Source: Geobacter sp. (GTDB lineage Bacteria; Desulfobacterota; Desulfuromonadia; Geobacterales; DSM-12255). From it: 41,233 bases of DNA. The notes under the pieces are model-generated. The model was not told the origin of the DNA. It worked only from the letters and a program-made list of their open reading frames with translations, and searched no databases. Where the stretch lies: contig VFJK01000059.1 of assembly GCA_009886125.1 (NCBI GenBank), positions 1 through 41,233 of the forward strand, written 5' to 3'. The position numbers and the translations under genes are program-made. This document shows positions 17,768-24,840 of the stretch, one piece after another (within the stretch, counting starts at the first letter, position 1; each line of letters starts with the position of its first letter).

Positions 17768-18865
17768 ATGTCTTTATGGGAAAAAGCGACAAATGAACTG
17801 CTCGACATAATCGAATGGACGGATGACTCGGCCGATACCATGGTCTGGCGGTTCCCCCGCTTCGACAATGAGATAAAATACGCGGCCCAGCTGGTTGTAC
17901 GGCAGTCCCAGGCAGCAGTTTTCGTCAACATGGGTACGGTGGCGGATGTTTTTACCTCCGGCATGCACCGGTTGGTGACCGAAAACCTCCCTGTACTGAC
18001 GACACTGGCCGGGTGGAAATACGGATTCCACAGCCCTTTCAAGGCTGAGGTCTATTTCATTAACACGAGAAACTTCACTAATTTGAAGTGGGGGACGAAA
18101 AATCCGGTCATCGTCCGTGATCCCGAGCTGGGACCGGTGCGTCTGAGAGCATTCGGTTCCTATGTCATCAAAGTCTCTGACCCACGGAAATTCGTTCAGG
18201 AGATCGTCGGGACAGGTGGGCACTTCACGACTGAAGGCATAACAGAGCAGCTCAGGAATCTCATTGTCACCCGTTTTTCAGACCTGCTCGCCTCAAGCCA
18301 GATACCCCTGACCGATCTTTCTGCGCAGTACAATGAACTCTCAAAAGAGTTGACTGACAAGATTGCTCCGGAGTTCCTGGAATATGGTCTCGAAGTAACC
18401 AAACTCCTTGTCGAGAATATCGCCCTGCCTGAAGACGTAGAAAGTGCTCTGGACAAGAAAAGCAGTATGGGGATCATAGGGAATCTCGACAATTACCTGA
18501 AATTTCAGAGTGCAAACGCCATGGAAGCTGCGGCAGGCAATCCGGGCGGAGATGCATCGGCGGGTGTCGGGATGGGGATCGGCTTTGCCATGGCAAACCA
18601 GATCGGAAAATCGATGGCCGGTCACCTTGATGCTTCTGCACCCGGTTCTCCGCCGCCTTTTGCAAAGCCGGATCACCAGTATTTTATCGGCAGAGACGGA
18701 AAGCAGAGCGGACCGTATGATGCCGCAGCCATCTGCAGCTCTATAGTGAACGGGACCATTAGCAGAGATACGCTGATGTGGCGGTCAGGAATGGAAAAAT
18801 GGGAATCTGCGGGGCAGTTTGTCGAATTTGCACATCTGTTCAAGACACCGCCGCCGCTGCCGTGA
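17768..18865 (+). CDS. SPFH-domain protein with C-terminal GYF_2 domain
   Basis: A 365-residue SPFH (stomatin/prohibitin/flotillin) protein of the YdjI/virion-core-like branch. The SPFH-like core spans about residues 25-235 and includes NTRNFTNLKWGT and the helical IPLTDLSAQYNELSKELTDK. A Gly/Ala-rich region (about 250-285) and a Pro-rich linker lead to a GYF_2 domain (QYFIGRDGKQSGPY ... MWRSGMEKWESA, about 310-360), which usually binds proline-rich peptides. There is no signal peptide and no obvious membrane helix, so membrane association would be peripheral. It starts 1 nt after the MshEN protein and precedes a zinc-ribbon gene. Function unknown; scaffold or microdomain organiser is inference. 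Confidence 0.82.
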   Translation: MSLWEKATNELLDIIEWTDDSADTMVWRFPRFDNEIKYAAQLVVRQSQAAVFVNMGTVADVFTSGMHRLVTENLPVLTTLAGWKYGFHSPFKAEVYFINTRNFTNLKWGTKNPVIVRDPELGPVRLRAFGSYVIKVSDPRKFVQEIVGTGGHFTTEGITEQLRNLIVTRFSDLLASSQIPLTDLSAQYNELSKELTDKIAPEFLEYGLEVTKLLVENIALPEDVESALDKKSSMGIIGNLDNYLKFQSANAMEAAAGNPGGDASAGVGMGIGFAMANQIGKSMAGHLDASAPGSPPPFAKPDHQYFIGRDGKQSGPYDAAAICSSIVNGTISRDTLMWRSGMEKWESAGQFVEFAHLFKTPPPLP

Positions 18866-18874
18866 TAACGGCTT

Positions 18875-18916
18875 GAATCCGTGACGGTGAGAGCCGTCTC
18901 TCACCGTCACGGATTC
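18875..18916 (+). other. Perfect 18-bp hairpin between the SPFH and zinc-ribbon genes
   Basis: Left arm GAATCCGTGACGGTGAGA (18875-18892), 6-nt loop, right arm its exact complement (18899-18916). No T run follows, so it is more likely an mRNA processing or stability element, or a partial terminator, than a full terminator. ACGGCT at 18868-18873 can also pair with AGCCGT at 18892-18897, giving a competing smaller fold. Confidence 0.85.
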
Positions 18917-18939
18917 ACAAAATTTTATCAGGAGATTTT

Positions 18940-19638
18940 GTGCCCAACTGCACCAACTGCTCAGCCCCGCTACCGCAGGGTTCCATCGTCTGCGCCTACT
19001 GCGGAAGCCGCAATGATGTCGACCTTAAAGGTGTTCATTACTACACCACCCACGAAACAGATACTTCCCGGATATGTCCGCGCTGCAGCATCGGGATGAA
19101 GACAATAGACCTCAGGATCGATGGCAGATTCCTGATAGAACGATGTGAGAAGTGCCTCGGGATCTTTACCGACCCGGGTGAACTCGAAGCGCTGCTTGAA
19201 GCGGCGGTCTCGAATGTCTTTGCAATCGACAGGACCAGACTCGGGCTGCTGAGTGAGACAAGATTGTCTGCAGAGCACCCGATCTCGTACCTGAAATGCC
19301 CGGTCTGTTCAAAAATAATGAACCGGATAAATTTCGGGTCCAGAAGCGGAGTAGTCGTAGACAGATGCAAAGATCATGGAATATGGCTTGACGGAGGAGA
19401 ACTCCGGCAGCTGTGCGAATGGATGAAAGCAGGTGGGAAACTGCTGGACCAGGAGCGGAAAGAGCAGATCAGAAAAGAAGAGGCTCTGCAGGAGGAAAAG
19501 CGGAAACAGTCTCTTCAGCACTCAGGGACTGGAGAAAGTTACAAAAGTTTTGATGAATACGGCAGCAGCCTTAGAGCCCAGGACCCGGACCTCTTCAGCA
19601 TCGTGTCCAGTGCGATCAGGTTCTTCAGCAGACTATAG
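18940..19638 (+). CDS. Triple zinc-ribbon (TFIIB-type) protein
   Basis: A 232-residue cytoplasmic protein with three zinc ribbons: Cys4/7/18/21, Cys46/49/69/72, and Cys120/123/143 with His146. The second and third are of the zf-TFIIB type (CPxC...RCxKCxGIF/DxGEL and CPVC...CKDHGIWLDGGEL). A charged, Glu/Lys/Gln-rich coiled coil follows (about 165-195), then a short C-terminal tail. The start is GTG 18940 with AGGAG 5 nt upstream. Proteins of this type often accompany SPFH proteins, as here, where only the 18-bp hairpin separates them. Function unknown. It converges on the SemiSWEET gene with a gap of 4 nt and no terminator. Confidence 0.83.
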   Translation: MPNCTNCSAPLPQGSIVCAYCGSRNDVDLKGVHYYTTHETDTSRICPRCSIGMKTIDLRIDGRFLIERCEKCLGIFTDPGELEALLEAAVSNVFAIDRTRLGLLSETRLSAEHPISYLKCPVCSKIMNRINFGSRSGVVVDRCKDHGIWLDGGELRQLCEWMKAGGKLLDQERKEQIRKEEALQEEKRKQSLQHSGTGESYKSFDEYGSSLRAQDPDLFSIVSSAIRFFSRL

Positions 19639-19642
19639 TCTG

Positions 19643-19915
19643 TCAGGAGGAGCGCCTTAAACGCATGTCATACACGATTTTCATTCCAAGCAGAAAGATG
19701 TAGCAGGCCACAGAAAAAGAGTTTGCCACGATGAGCGGAGTATCCTCCAGCAGCAAGCCGTAATAAAGCCAGAGCAGCATCCCGACAATAAGAATCAGCG
19801 GCTGCCAGATCGATATATCTACCGCCTGTTTTCTCCGCCAGGTACGTACCACCTGCGGGATAACCGCTATGCTGGTCAGAAAGCCGGCAGCCAGACCAAT
19901 CCACGTCGCCTTCAC
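19643..19915 (-). CDS. SemiSWEET/PQ-loop small transporter
   Basis: A 90-residue membrane protein with three predicted helices and a PQ motif (Pro20-Gln21 in AVIPQVVRTWRRK) in the first, the layout of bacterial SemiSWEET sugar transporters, which work as dimers. The substrate is unknown. The start is GTG 19915, directly abutting the trmJ stop (TAAGTG), with AGGGGG 5 nt upstream inside the end of trmJ, so translation is coupled to trmJ. Confidence 0.85.
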   Translation of the reverse strand: MKATWIGLAAGFLTSIAVIPQVVRTWRRKQAVDISIWQPLILIVGMLLWLYYGLLLEDTPLIVANSFSVACYIFLLGMKIVYDMRLRRSS

Positions 19916-20650
19916 TTAAACCCCCTTCTTCCCTTTGAATTCACTTGAAGCCCAGTCGATCTGGGACATCATCCCCCTGAATATCGCGACCTCCCGTTCG
20001 TCGAGCTCTGCCCGTGAGAGTATCCGGCGAAGCGACATCATTATATGGGCCGGATTTTCAGGATTGAGATAACCGATCTTGAGCAGGACCTTCTCCATCT
20101 GACCGTACATCGACTCCAGAGAGTCACCAGGAGCGATCTCACGACCAGCCGGTTTTTCAGCAACACCCGCAGCCTCAAGCATCTCATAGCAGAAGATGAG
20201 AACGGCCTGGGAAAGATTGAGCGAACCGTAATCCCCGAAGGTCGGTATGGTGGCCTGCCACCGGCAGAGCGAGACTTCGGCCGTTGTCAGGCCACTATCC
20301 TCACGTCCGAAGACGATAGCACTTCTGTTACTACCGGAATCAGCTGCAATCCTGGCGACGATCTCTTTCGGGGTGAAAATCTCCTGACGATATTTTCCAT
20401 GCCTTCTGGTTGTCGCAACTGAAAGCGGCGTATCTGAAAGTGCGGCGTGCAGATCGGGATATATCTCTGCTTTTTCAAGGAGATCACTCGCCGAAACAGC
20501 GAATTTGAGCGCTTCAGGATGATCGAGCGGGCAGGGATTTACGAGCCTTAAAGTGGATAGCCCCATGTTCTTCATTGCCCGGCAGACCATGCCGACATTG
20601 CCGGGGCTTTGCGGCTCTACAAGAATAATCGAGATTTTTTCAGGATTCAT
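19916..20650 (-). CDS. trmJ: tRNA (cytidine/uridine-2'-O-)-methyltransferase TrmJ-like
   Basis: SPOUT-class RNA 2'-O-methyltransferase (244 aa, close to E. coli TrmJ at 246), expected to modify tRNA position 32 with SAM. Diagnostic motifs are EPQSPGNVGMVCRAMKNMG at the N-terminus, FGREDSGLT in the middle and SLNLSQAV near the knot. I start at ATG 20650 (MNPEKISIILVEP), where family similarity begins. The frame is open to 20770, but that extension enters a quasi-palindromic repeat and does not look coding. No strong Shine-Dalgarno is visible at 20650, so the start is somewhat uncertain. A TrmH-family paralogue with another target is possible. Confidence 0.85.
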   Translation of the reverse strand: MNPEKISIILVEPQSPGNVGMVCRAMKNMGLSTLRLVNPCPLDHPEALKFAVSASDLLEKAEIYPDLHAALSDTPLSVATTRRHGKYRQEIFTPKEIVARIAADSGSNRSAIVFGREDSGLTTAEVSLCRWQATIPTFGDYGSLNLSQAVLIFCYEMLEAAGVAEKPAGREIAPGDSLESMYGQMEKVLLKIGYLNPENPAHIMMSLRRILSRAELDEREVAIFRGMMSQIDWASSEFKGKKGV

Positions 20651-20763
20651 TTTTTTGCCATGGCTGTAAGGGGACCGGGTTTTCTTGCAAACGCATACTG
20701 CTCTCATCACGGGGAGAAATATAAAACCGGCAGACACGGTAAAGGGACTTGGAAATAACTGAT

Positions 20764-20904
20764 TTACCATATTTACGCTCAGATTTAGGTCAGATTTGTC
20801 GCTCCTGATTGAGCAAAACCGAAAGCGTAGCCAAGGCTACGCTGAGGATTTTGTTATTGAGGGATTGGCAAAGATGGCCTGAAGATGAGATGTAAAACGG
20901 TATA
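20764..20904. repeat. About 140-bp quasi-palindromic element upstream of trmJ
   Basis: The perfect apex AGCGTAGCC-AA-GGCTACGCT (20824-20843) is flanked by long imperfect arms of about 60 nt. For example, TTTACGCTCAGATTTAGG on the left matches the complement of the GATGAGATGTAAA region on the right, and GAGCAAAACC matches GATTTTGTT. It shares the CGTAGC/GCTACG apex and the words TGGCAA and GAGGGAT with the element at 11111-11228. It occupies most of the 314-nt spacer between trmJ and the small cytochrome (20651-20964); I see no gene in the rest. Confidence 0.75.
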
Positions 20905-20964
20905 TTTGTTGTTTCCGAGTCCCTAAGTGCCGCCGGTTAAGGTTTCTTTTTGTACATGCTGTAC

Positions 20965-21273
20965 CTACTTCTTCGGATGACACCCTTTACAGTTGATCGG
21001 CCCCTTTTCGTTCAGATCATGACAGGGAATGCAGAGCTTATGGGCAGTAGCCTCTCCCCAGTTGGCTATCTTGCCTGCTTTTTTGTCATGACACTCCCAG
21101 CACTGATTTTTGGTCAGCTGCTGATGCTTCAGATGAGTAAAATCAAGAGCCTTCTTGCCCATCATCAGCTTTATCATCTTCGGGCCGGGATTTTCAGGCT
21201 GCGCTGCAAGAAGAGACGTGGACATGAGTAAAAGAGCCCCGAGAATCAGCAACGATATGAGATATTTCGACAT
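20965..21273 (-). CDS. PpcA-like periplasmic triheme cytochrome c7
   Basis: A small electron-transfer protein of 102 residues. A signal peptide (about 1-24, ending LLAA) is followed by three heme motifs: CWECH (58-62), CIPCH (81-85) and CKGCH (95-99). Three further histidines, His47 and His50 in FTHLKHQ and His78 in EATAHKL, stand where PpcA-family proteins place their distal ligands, so all three hemes should be bis-His. The mature form is close to the 70-odd residues of PpcA, with the same AGKI...GP...C spacing. Periplasmic shuttling between the inner membrane and outer-membrane conduits is the usual role. ATG 21273 has AGGAG 6 nt upstream, with its own promoter (21312-21339). Confidence 0.92.
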   Translation of the reverse strand: MSKYLISLLILGALLLMSTSLLAAQPENPGPKMIKLMMGKKALDFTHLKHQQLTKNQCWECHDKKAGKIANWGEATAHKLCIPCHDLNEKGPINCKGCHPKK

Positions 21274-21311
21274 TATATTCTCCTGATTATATTTTCCTGA
21301 AATATATTAGC

Positions 21312-21339
21312 TTTGTACCAGAAAACGACCTGCTGTCAA
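21312..21339 (-). promoter_or_regulatory. Putative promoter of the PpcA-like cytochrome
   Basis: On the minus strand, TTGACA (21339-21334), a 16-nt spacer and TACAAA (21317-21312) predict a start near 21305 and a leader of about 30 nt. The -35 box lies in the loop and arm of the upstream gene's terminator hairpin. Confidence 0.5.
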
Positions 21340-21347
21340 GCAGCAGG
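21322..21347 (-). terminator. Probable terminator of the M42 peptidase gene
   Basis: Minus-strand stem CCTGCTG / CAGCAGG with a 5-nt loop, followed 3 nt later by TTTT. It lies 23 nt after the stop of the M42 gene and overlaps the promoter of the cytochrome. Confidence 0.6.
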
Positions 21348-21369
21348 GAGATCAATCATGCCGATCAGA

Positions 21370-22443
21370 TCAGCTGACCGGATTGAAAGAGTCCTTGGCA
21401 ACAATCTTCGGCAGTACCGCGGTAATAAGTTTCACGGCATTCTCAAGGTCCGACAGGTCCAGTACCTCGACCGGAGTATGCATGTACCGGAGCGGGATCT
21501 TTACCAGAGCAGTCGCAACTCCGCCCCGGGAAATCTGCATCACATTGGCGTCAGTCCCGGTAGCACGGGCAATCCCTGTAAACTGCACGGGAATTCCCTC
21601 GCTCTCTGCCGTGCTTGCCAAGAGATCAAAAAGTGCCGGATTTATGTTCGCTCCGCGCGGCAGGATCGGGCCCTTTCCTAACGCCACATCACCGTTATGT
21701 TTGCGCTCGACATCGGGCTGGTCGGTTGCAAAATCGACTTCGACGCAGATGCCGACATCAGGCCTTACATTATAGCAGCTGGTCGTTCCACCTCTCAGAC
21801 CGATCTCCTCCTGCACTGATGATACCCCGTAGAGATCGCTCCGGAGTTTTTCACTCCGCGCAGCAATATTCCTCAGCACCTCTGCGACTATAAAACTCCC
21901 CGCTTTATCATCAAAACCGCGGGCAGTGACCCTCCCGCCCTGTAGCCGGGTCAGTTCAGATGAAAAAGTGACCGGATCCCCGACCCGGACCAGAGTCTCT
22001 GCCTCTTTGCGATCGAATGCACCGATATCGATGTACTGCGCTTCAAGCTTGACGACACTCTCCCGCTCTTTAGCCTCCATAAGGTGAATCGGCTTTTTCC
22101 CTATGACACCGGCAACTGAACCATTTAACGTATGGATATTCACTTTCAGGCCGGGAGTAAGATGAGGATCGACTCCGCCGATTGGTGCAAACCAGAGAAA
22201 GCCTTTGTCATCGATATATTTGATCTGAAGACCGATCTCATCGCTATGTCCGACAAGCATGACTCTGGGGCAGGATTCACCGGCGCCCTGAATACAGCCG
22301 TAGACGTTTCCCATGACATCACTGGTAACGTCAGAAAAAGACTCTATGTAGGCACTGAAAATCCGCTGGGCAGGCTGTTCATACCCTGAAGGGCTCGGAG
22401 CTGACAGCAACTTCTCAAGAAACGCAAAGGACTCTTCTCTCAT
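21370..22443 (-). CDS. M42-family metallo-aminopeptidase
   Basis: Dinuclear-metal aminopeptidase of family M42 (357 aa), normally a cytoplasmic tetrahedral dodecamer that degrades peptides. Metal ligands and catalytic residues are visible in GHSDEIG (His66), GFDDKAGS (Asp178 or 179), QEEIGLRGG (Glu212/213), VEVDFATD (Asp237) and the C-terminal PLRYMHTPVE (His). A PDZ-like insert lies between residues 70 and 170. The start is ATG 22443 with GGAGG 4 nt upstream. It stands between the DUF151 gene and the cytochrome; substrate preference is not predictable. Confidence 0.92.
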   Translation of the reverse strand: MREESFAFLEKLLSAPSPSGYEQPAQRIFSAYIESFSDVTSDVMGNVYGCIQGAGESCPRVMLVGHSDEIGLQIKYIDDKGFLWFAPIGGVDPHLTPGLKVNIHTLNGSVAGVIGKKPIHLMEAKERESVVKLEAQYIDIGAFDRKEAETLVRVGDPVTFSSELTRLQGGRVTARGFDDKAGSFIVAEVLRNIAARSEKLRSDLYGVSSVQEEIGLRGGTTSCYNVRPDVGICVEVDFATDQPDVERKHNGDVALGKGPILPRGANINPALFDLLASTAESEGIPVQFTGIARATGTDANVMQISRGGVATALVKIPLRYMHTPVEVLDLSDLENAVKLITAVLPKIVAKDSFNPVS

Positions 22444-22481
22444 CAGACCTCCAGATCAGATCAACAAAAACCTGATCATCT

Positions 22482-22994
22482 CTATATCGGATATTTGCCC
22501 ATCTCTTCAGGACTCATTCTCTCCAGCATCTCCAGAAGCCGGTTCTCATCGTCGAGCTCGATCTTCTGCTCACCGCTCCTGTCAACAAGAGACGATGTCG
22601 AAAGAGCCTCATCCGAGATGCCGACAGGGAGTTTAAAGCGTATTGCCGCAAGAAGAGCAGTGACGAGATCGACTCTCACTTTAACGGTTCTCCCTTCTCC
22701 TTCGAGACAGACATCTGCCTGATAGCCCTTTCCAGCGGTACCCTCGATCAACACATCAGTGACTTTGAGACCGATCGTCATGAGCACGGAATCCAGCAGA
22801 TCACCCTTATCGGCCTTCCCTGACAACCGGTTTGTCAGCAGGTCGGCGGTAATCGAGAGGATATCCCCCATCTCCAGCCAGAGCGGGAAAGTACTCTCAT
22901 CGATCTCATCCTTGAACAGTGCCAGCGGCTGAACCGCATCAACCGTGAAACCGACAATATTCAGATACCTGTACGCCACACTCTTTTCAGTCAT
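22482..22994 (-). CDS. Bifunctional nuclease-like (DUF151) protein
   Basis: A 170-residue protein matching the DUF151/BFN fold: VGFTVDA...LFKDEIDESTFPLWLEMGDILSIT, then a helical DLLDSVLMTIGLKVTDVLI and RVDLVTALLAAIRFKLPVGISDEAL, the order of conserved blocks in the family. Some members were reported as bifunctional nucleases; the activity of this one is inference. The C-terminus is an acidic helix (NRLLEMLERMSPEEM). It starts 14 nt after the miaB stop and is probably co-transcribed with it, an arrangement that suggests an RNA-related task. Confidence 0.78.
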   Translation of the reverse strand: MTEKSVAYRYLNIVGFTVDAVQPLALFKDEIDESTFPLWLEMGDILSITADLLTNRLSGKADKGDLLDSVLMTIGLKVTDVLIEGTAGKGYQADVCLEGEGRTVKVRVDLVTALLAAIRFKLPVGISDEALSTSSLVDRSGEQKIELDDENRLLEMLERMSPEEMGKYPI

Positions 22995-23008
22995 GATTGC
23001 CCCGTGTA

Positions 23009-24325
23009 TTATGTCAGTTCGCCGAGAAGACAGTTCTGCATAGCCTTCACTATCAGAGGCTTCTGGAGAGTGCCAACAAGGTCAAGCGATCCCTGGAGGT
23101 TTACAATCCGGCTCCCGGATGACCGGCCGAATATCTGTCCGTCATCCCTCCCTTTGCCTTCAACAAGAATTTCCAGGCGCTCACCGACCATTGAAGACTG
23201 GATTCTCGCTGTCAGACTTTTCTGCAGCGCAAGCAGACGGTTCAGTCGCTCATGTTTTTCCCTGCTCTCGATCGAGTCGTGCAGAGCAGCGGCTTTCGTC
23301 TCAGGCCGCGGCGAGTATATGAAGGAGAATGTGTCTACATAGCCGACTTCTTCGATAAGTGAAAGGGAATCGGAGAACTCTTCTTCAGTCTCCCCGGGAA
23401 ACCCTACGATTATGTCGCTCGTTATCAGTATATCGGGACGGGCAGCACGCAGCCTGGCCACCTTCTCCAGATACCCGGCACGTGTATACCCTCGGTTCAT
23501 CATCTGCAGGACCCTGTCACTGCCCGACTGAACGGGAAGGTGTATGTGAGAGCAGAGTTTCCGGACCTCTGCATAACATTCGATCAGTGGAGCCGAGATA
23601 TCTTTGGGATGAGAAGTCATGAAGCGTATCCGCTCTATGCCGTCTATCTCAGCCACATCTCTTATCAGAGATGCAAAACCGCTTCCGTCATCTCCCTTTG
23701 ATCCGTAGGAGTTGACATTCTGGCCAAGCAGTGTGACCTCTCTCACCCCGGAATCCGCAGCAGACCTGATATCGTCCAGAAGCTCTGAAAACCGCCTGCT
23801 GACTTCACGCCCCCTTACATACGGGACTATGCAGTAAGAACAGAAATTATCGCACCCCTGCATAATGGTCACAAAACGGGTGACCCCGGAACCTTCACTC
23901 TGCATGGGAAACAGATCCAACCGGCTTTCGTCATCGATAAAACTTGTTTCCGCAACCCGTTTACCCGCCTCGGCCTGCCGTACCATTTCGGGCAGAAGAT
24001 GCAGGTTGTGGGTGCCGAACACAAAATTGAGATGAGGGACCTTTTTCAACAGGCGCTCCCCCTCCTGCTGGGCAACACACCCTCCTACGCCGATCAGCAG
24101 ACCTGGGTTTTTCTTCAGTCTGCCTTTCATGGTAAAGAGGATGCCGTATATCTTTTCTTCGGCTTTTGCCCGAATGCTGCACGTGTTCAGGATGACCATA
24201 TCAGCACCGTCTATAGTGGGAGACGACTCGTAACCCGCCCCCCGAAGAGCAGTTGAGATCTTCTCTGAATCGCTTACGTTCATCTGACAGCCGTATGTCA
24301 TGATATGTACTTTTTTCTGCAGCAT
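23009..24325 (-). CDS. miaB: tRNA-2-methylthio-N6-dimethylallyladenosine synthase MiaB
   Basis: Radical SAM methylthiotransferase that adds the 2-methylthio group to i6A37 of tRNAs reading UNN codons. The N-terminal UPF0004 domain has the auxiliary-cluster cysteines Cys13, Cys49 and Cys83. The radical SAM motif is CDNFCSYC (Cys158, Cys162, Cys165), with LLGQNVNSYG following as is typical for MiaB rather than RimO or MtaB. The C-terminus is a TRAM domain. Length 438 is normal. It is divergent from rpsT; the 195-nt spacer 24326-24520 holds the rpsT promoter and nothing else that I recognise. Confidence 0.96.
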   Translation of the reverse strand: MLQKKVHIMTYGCQMNVSDSEKISTALRGAGYESSPTIDGADMVILNTCSIRAKAEEKIYGILFTMKGRLKKNPGLLIGVGGCVAQQEGERLLKKVPHLNFVFGTHNLHLLPEMVRQAEAGKRVAETSFIDDESRLDLFPMQSEGSGVTRFVTIMQGCDNFCSYCIVPYVRGREVSRRFSELLDDIRSAADSGVREVTLLGQNVNSYGSKGDDGSGFASLIRDVAEIDGIERIRFMTSHPKDISAPLIECYAEVRKLCSHIHLPVQSGSDRVLQMMNRGYTRAGYLEKVARLRAARPDILITSDIIVGFPGETEEEFSDSLSLIEEVGYVDTFSFIYSPRPETKAAALHDSIESREKHERLNRLLALQKSLTARIQSSMVGERLEILVEGKGRDDGQIFGRSSGSRIVNLQGSLDLVGTLQKPLIVKAMQNCLLGELT

Positions 24326-24436
24326 TCAACCCCGCTCGACAAATATATCCTTAAATAGTACGCAATAAGCTTTTCATTAGTCAACAGGTTTCCCATGCCG
24401 CGCAAACAATCCAACACCTCTCCGCCTATTTTTTGA

Positions 24437-24466
24437 TTGACAATGAAGGGTTGCCGGTGCTATAAG
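24437..24466 (+). promoter_or_regulatory. Strong sigma-70-like promoter of rpsT
   Basis: Consensus -35 TTGACA (24437-24442), an 18-nt spacer and TATAAG (24461-24466) predict a start near 24473 and a leader of about 48 nt to the UUG start codon. Confidence 0.8.
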
Positions 24467-24520
24467 TTTTTTTTCAAAATATATTTCAGTCGTGTTTATA
24501 TATTACTTCGGAGGTGCAGT

Positions 24521-24784
24521 TTGGCACATCATAAATCAGCTCTCAAGCGTATCAAGCAGAACAAGGTAAAGAACACCCGCAACAAGCACGTCCGTTCGAC
24601 ACTCAAGACTTTTGTCAAAAGAGTCCGCGAAGCTGTAGAAAGCAAGGACATCACTGCTGCAAAAGAAGCTCTGGCAGCTGCAATCCCGGTCATTGACAAA
24701 ACTGCTACCAAAGGTGTCATTCACAAGTCAAACGCTGCAAGAAGCGTTTCCAGACTGGTAAAACTCGTAAACACCCTTGGCTGA
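24521..24784 (+). CDS. rpsT: 30S ribosomal protein S20 (TTG start)
   Basis: Small basic 16S rRNA-binding protein of the 30S subunit, 87 aa. The sequence [17 protein letters not shown] is diagnostic for S20 and follows immediately on a TTG codon at 24521, with GGAGG (24510-24514) 6 nt upstream. No ATG or GTG lies near, and the open frame back to 24437 overlaps the promoter, so TTG is the true start. E. coli rpsT also begins with UUG and is controlled translationally by its own product; a similar control here is inference. It is monocistronic, between a strong promoter and a strong terminator. Confidence 0.97.
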   Translation: MAHHKSALKRIKQNKVKNTRNKHVRSTLKTFVKRVREAVESKDITAAKEALAAAIPVIDKTATKGVIHKSNAARSVSRLVKLVNTLG

Positions 24785-24796
24785 GATCTAAGTATA

Positions 24797-24840
24797 TAAG
24801 GCAATAAAAAAGGGTCAGATGACCCTTTTTTATTGCCTTA
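24797..24840. terminator. Bidirectional terminator between rpsT and holA
   Basis: A 21-bp perfect stem with a 2-nt loop (GA, 24818-24819) around an AAAAAAGGGTCA / TGACCCTTTTTT core. Read from either side it gives a GC-containing hairpin followed by T residues, so it serves both converging genes. The holA stop codon is its last three bases. Confidence 0.95.

Noticed and set aside
19620-19660. Terminator between the converging zinc-ribbon and SemiSWEET genes
   Set aside because: The gap is only 4 nt and I find no hairpin with a T run on either strand here.
20651-20770. 40-residue N-terminal extension of TrmJ
   Set aside because: It begins inside the quasi-palindromic element, and family similarity starts only at MNPEKISIILVEP.
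21274-21369. Cyclic dinucleotide (GEMM-type) riboswitch before the small cytochrome
   Set aside because: The spacer is under 100 nt and contains a terminator and promoter; the conserved GEMM core is not present.
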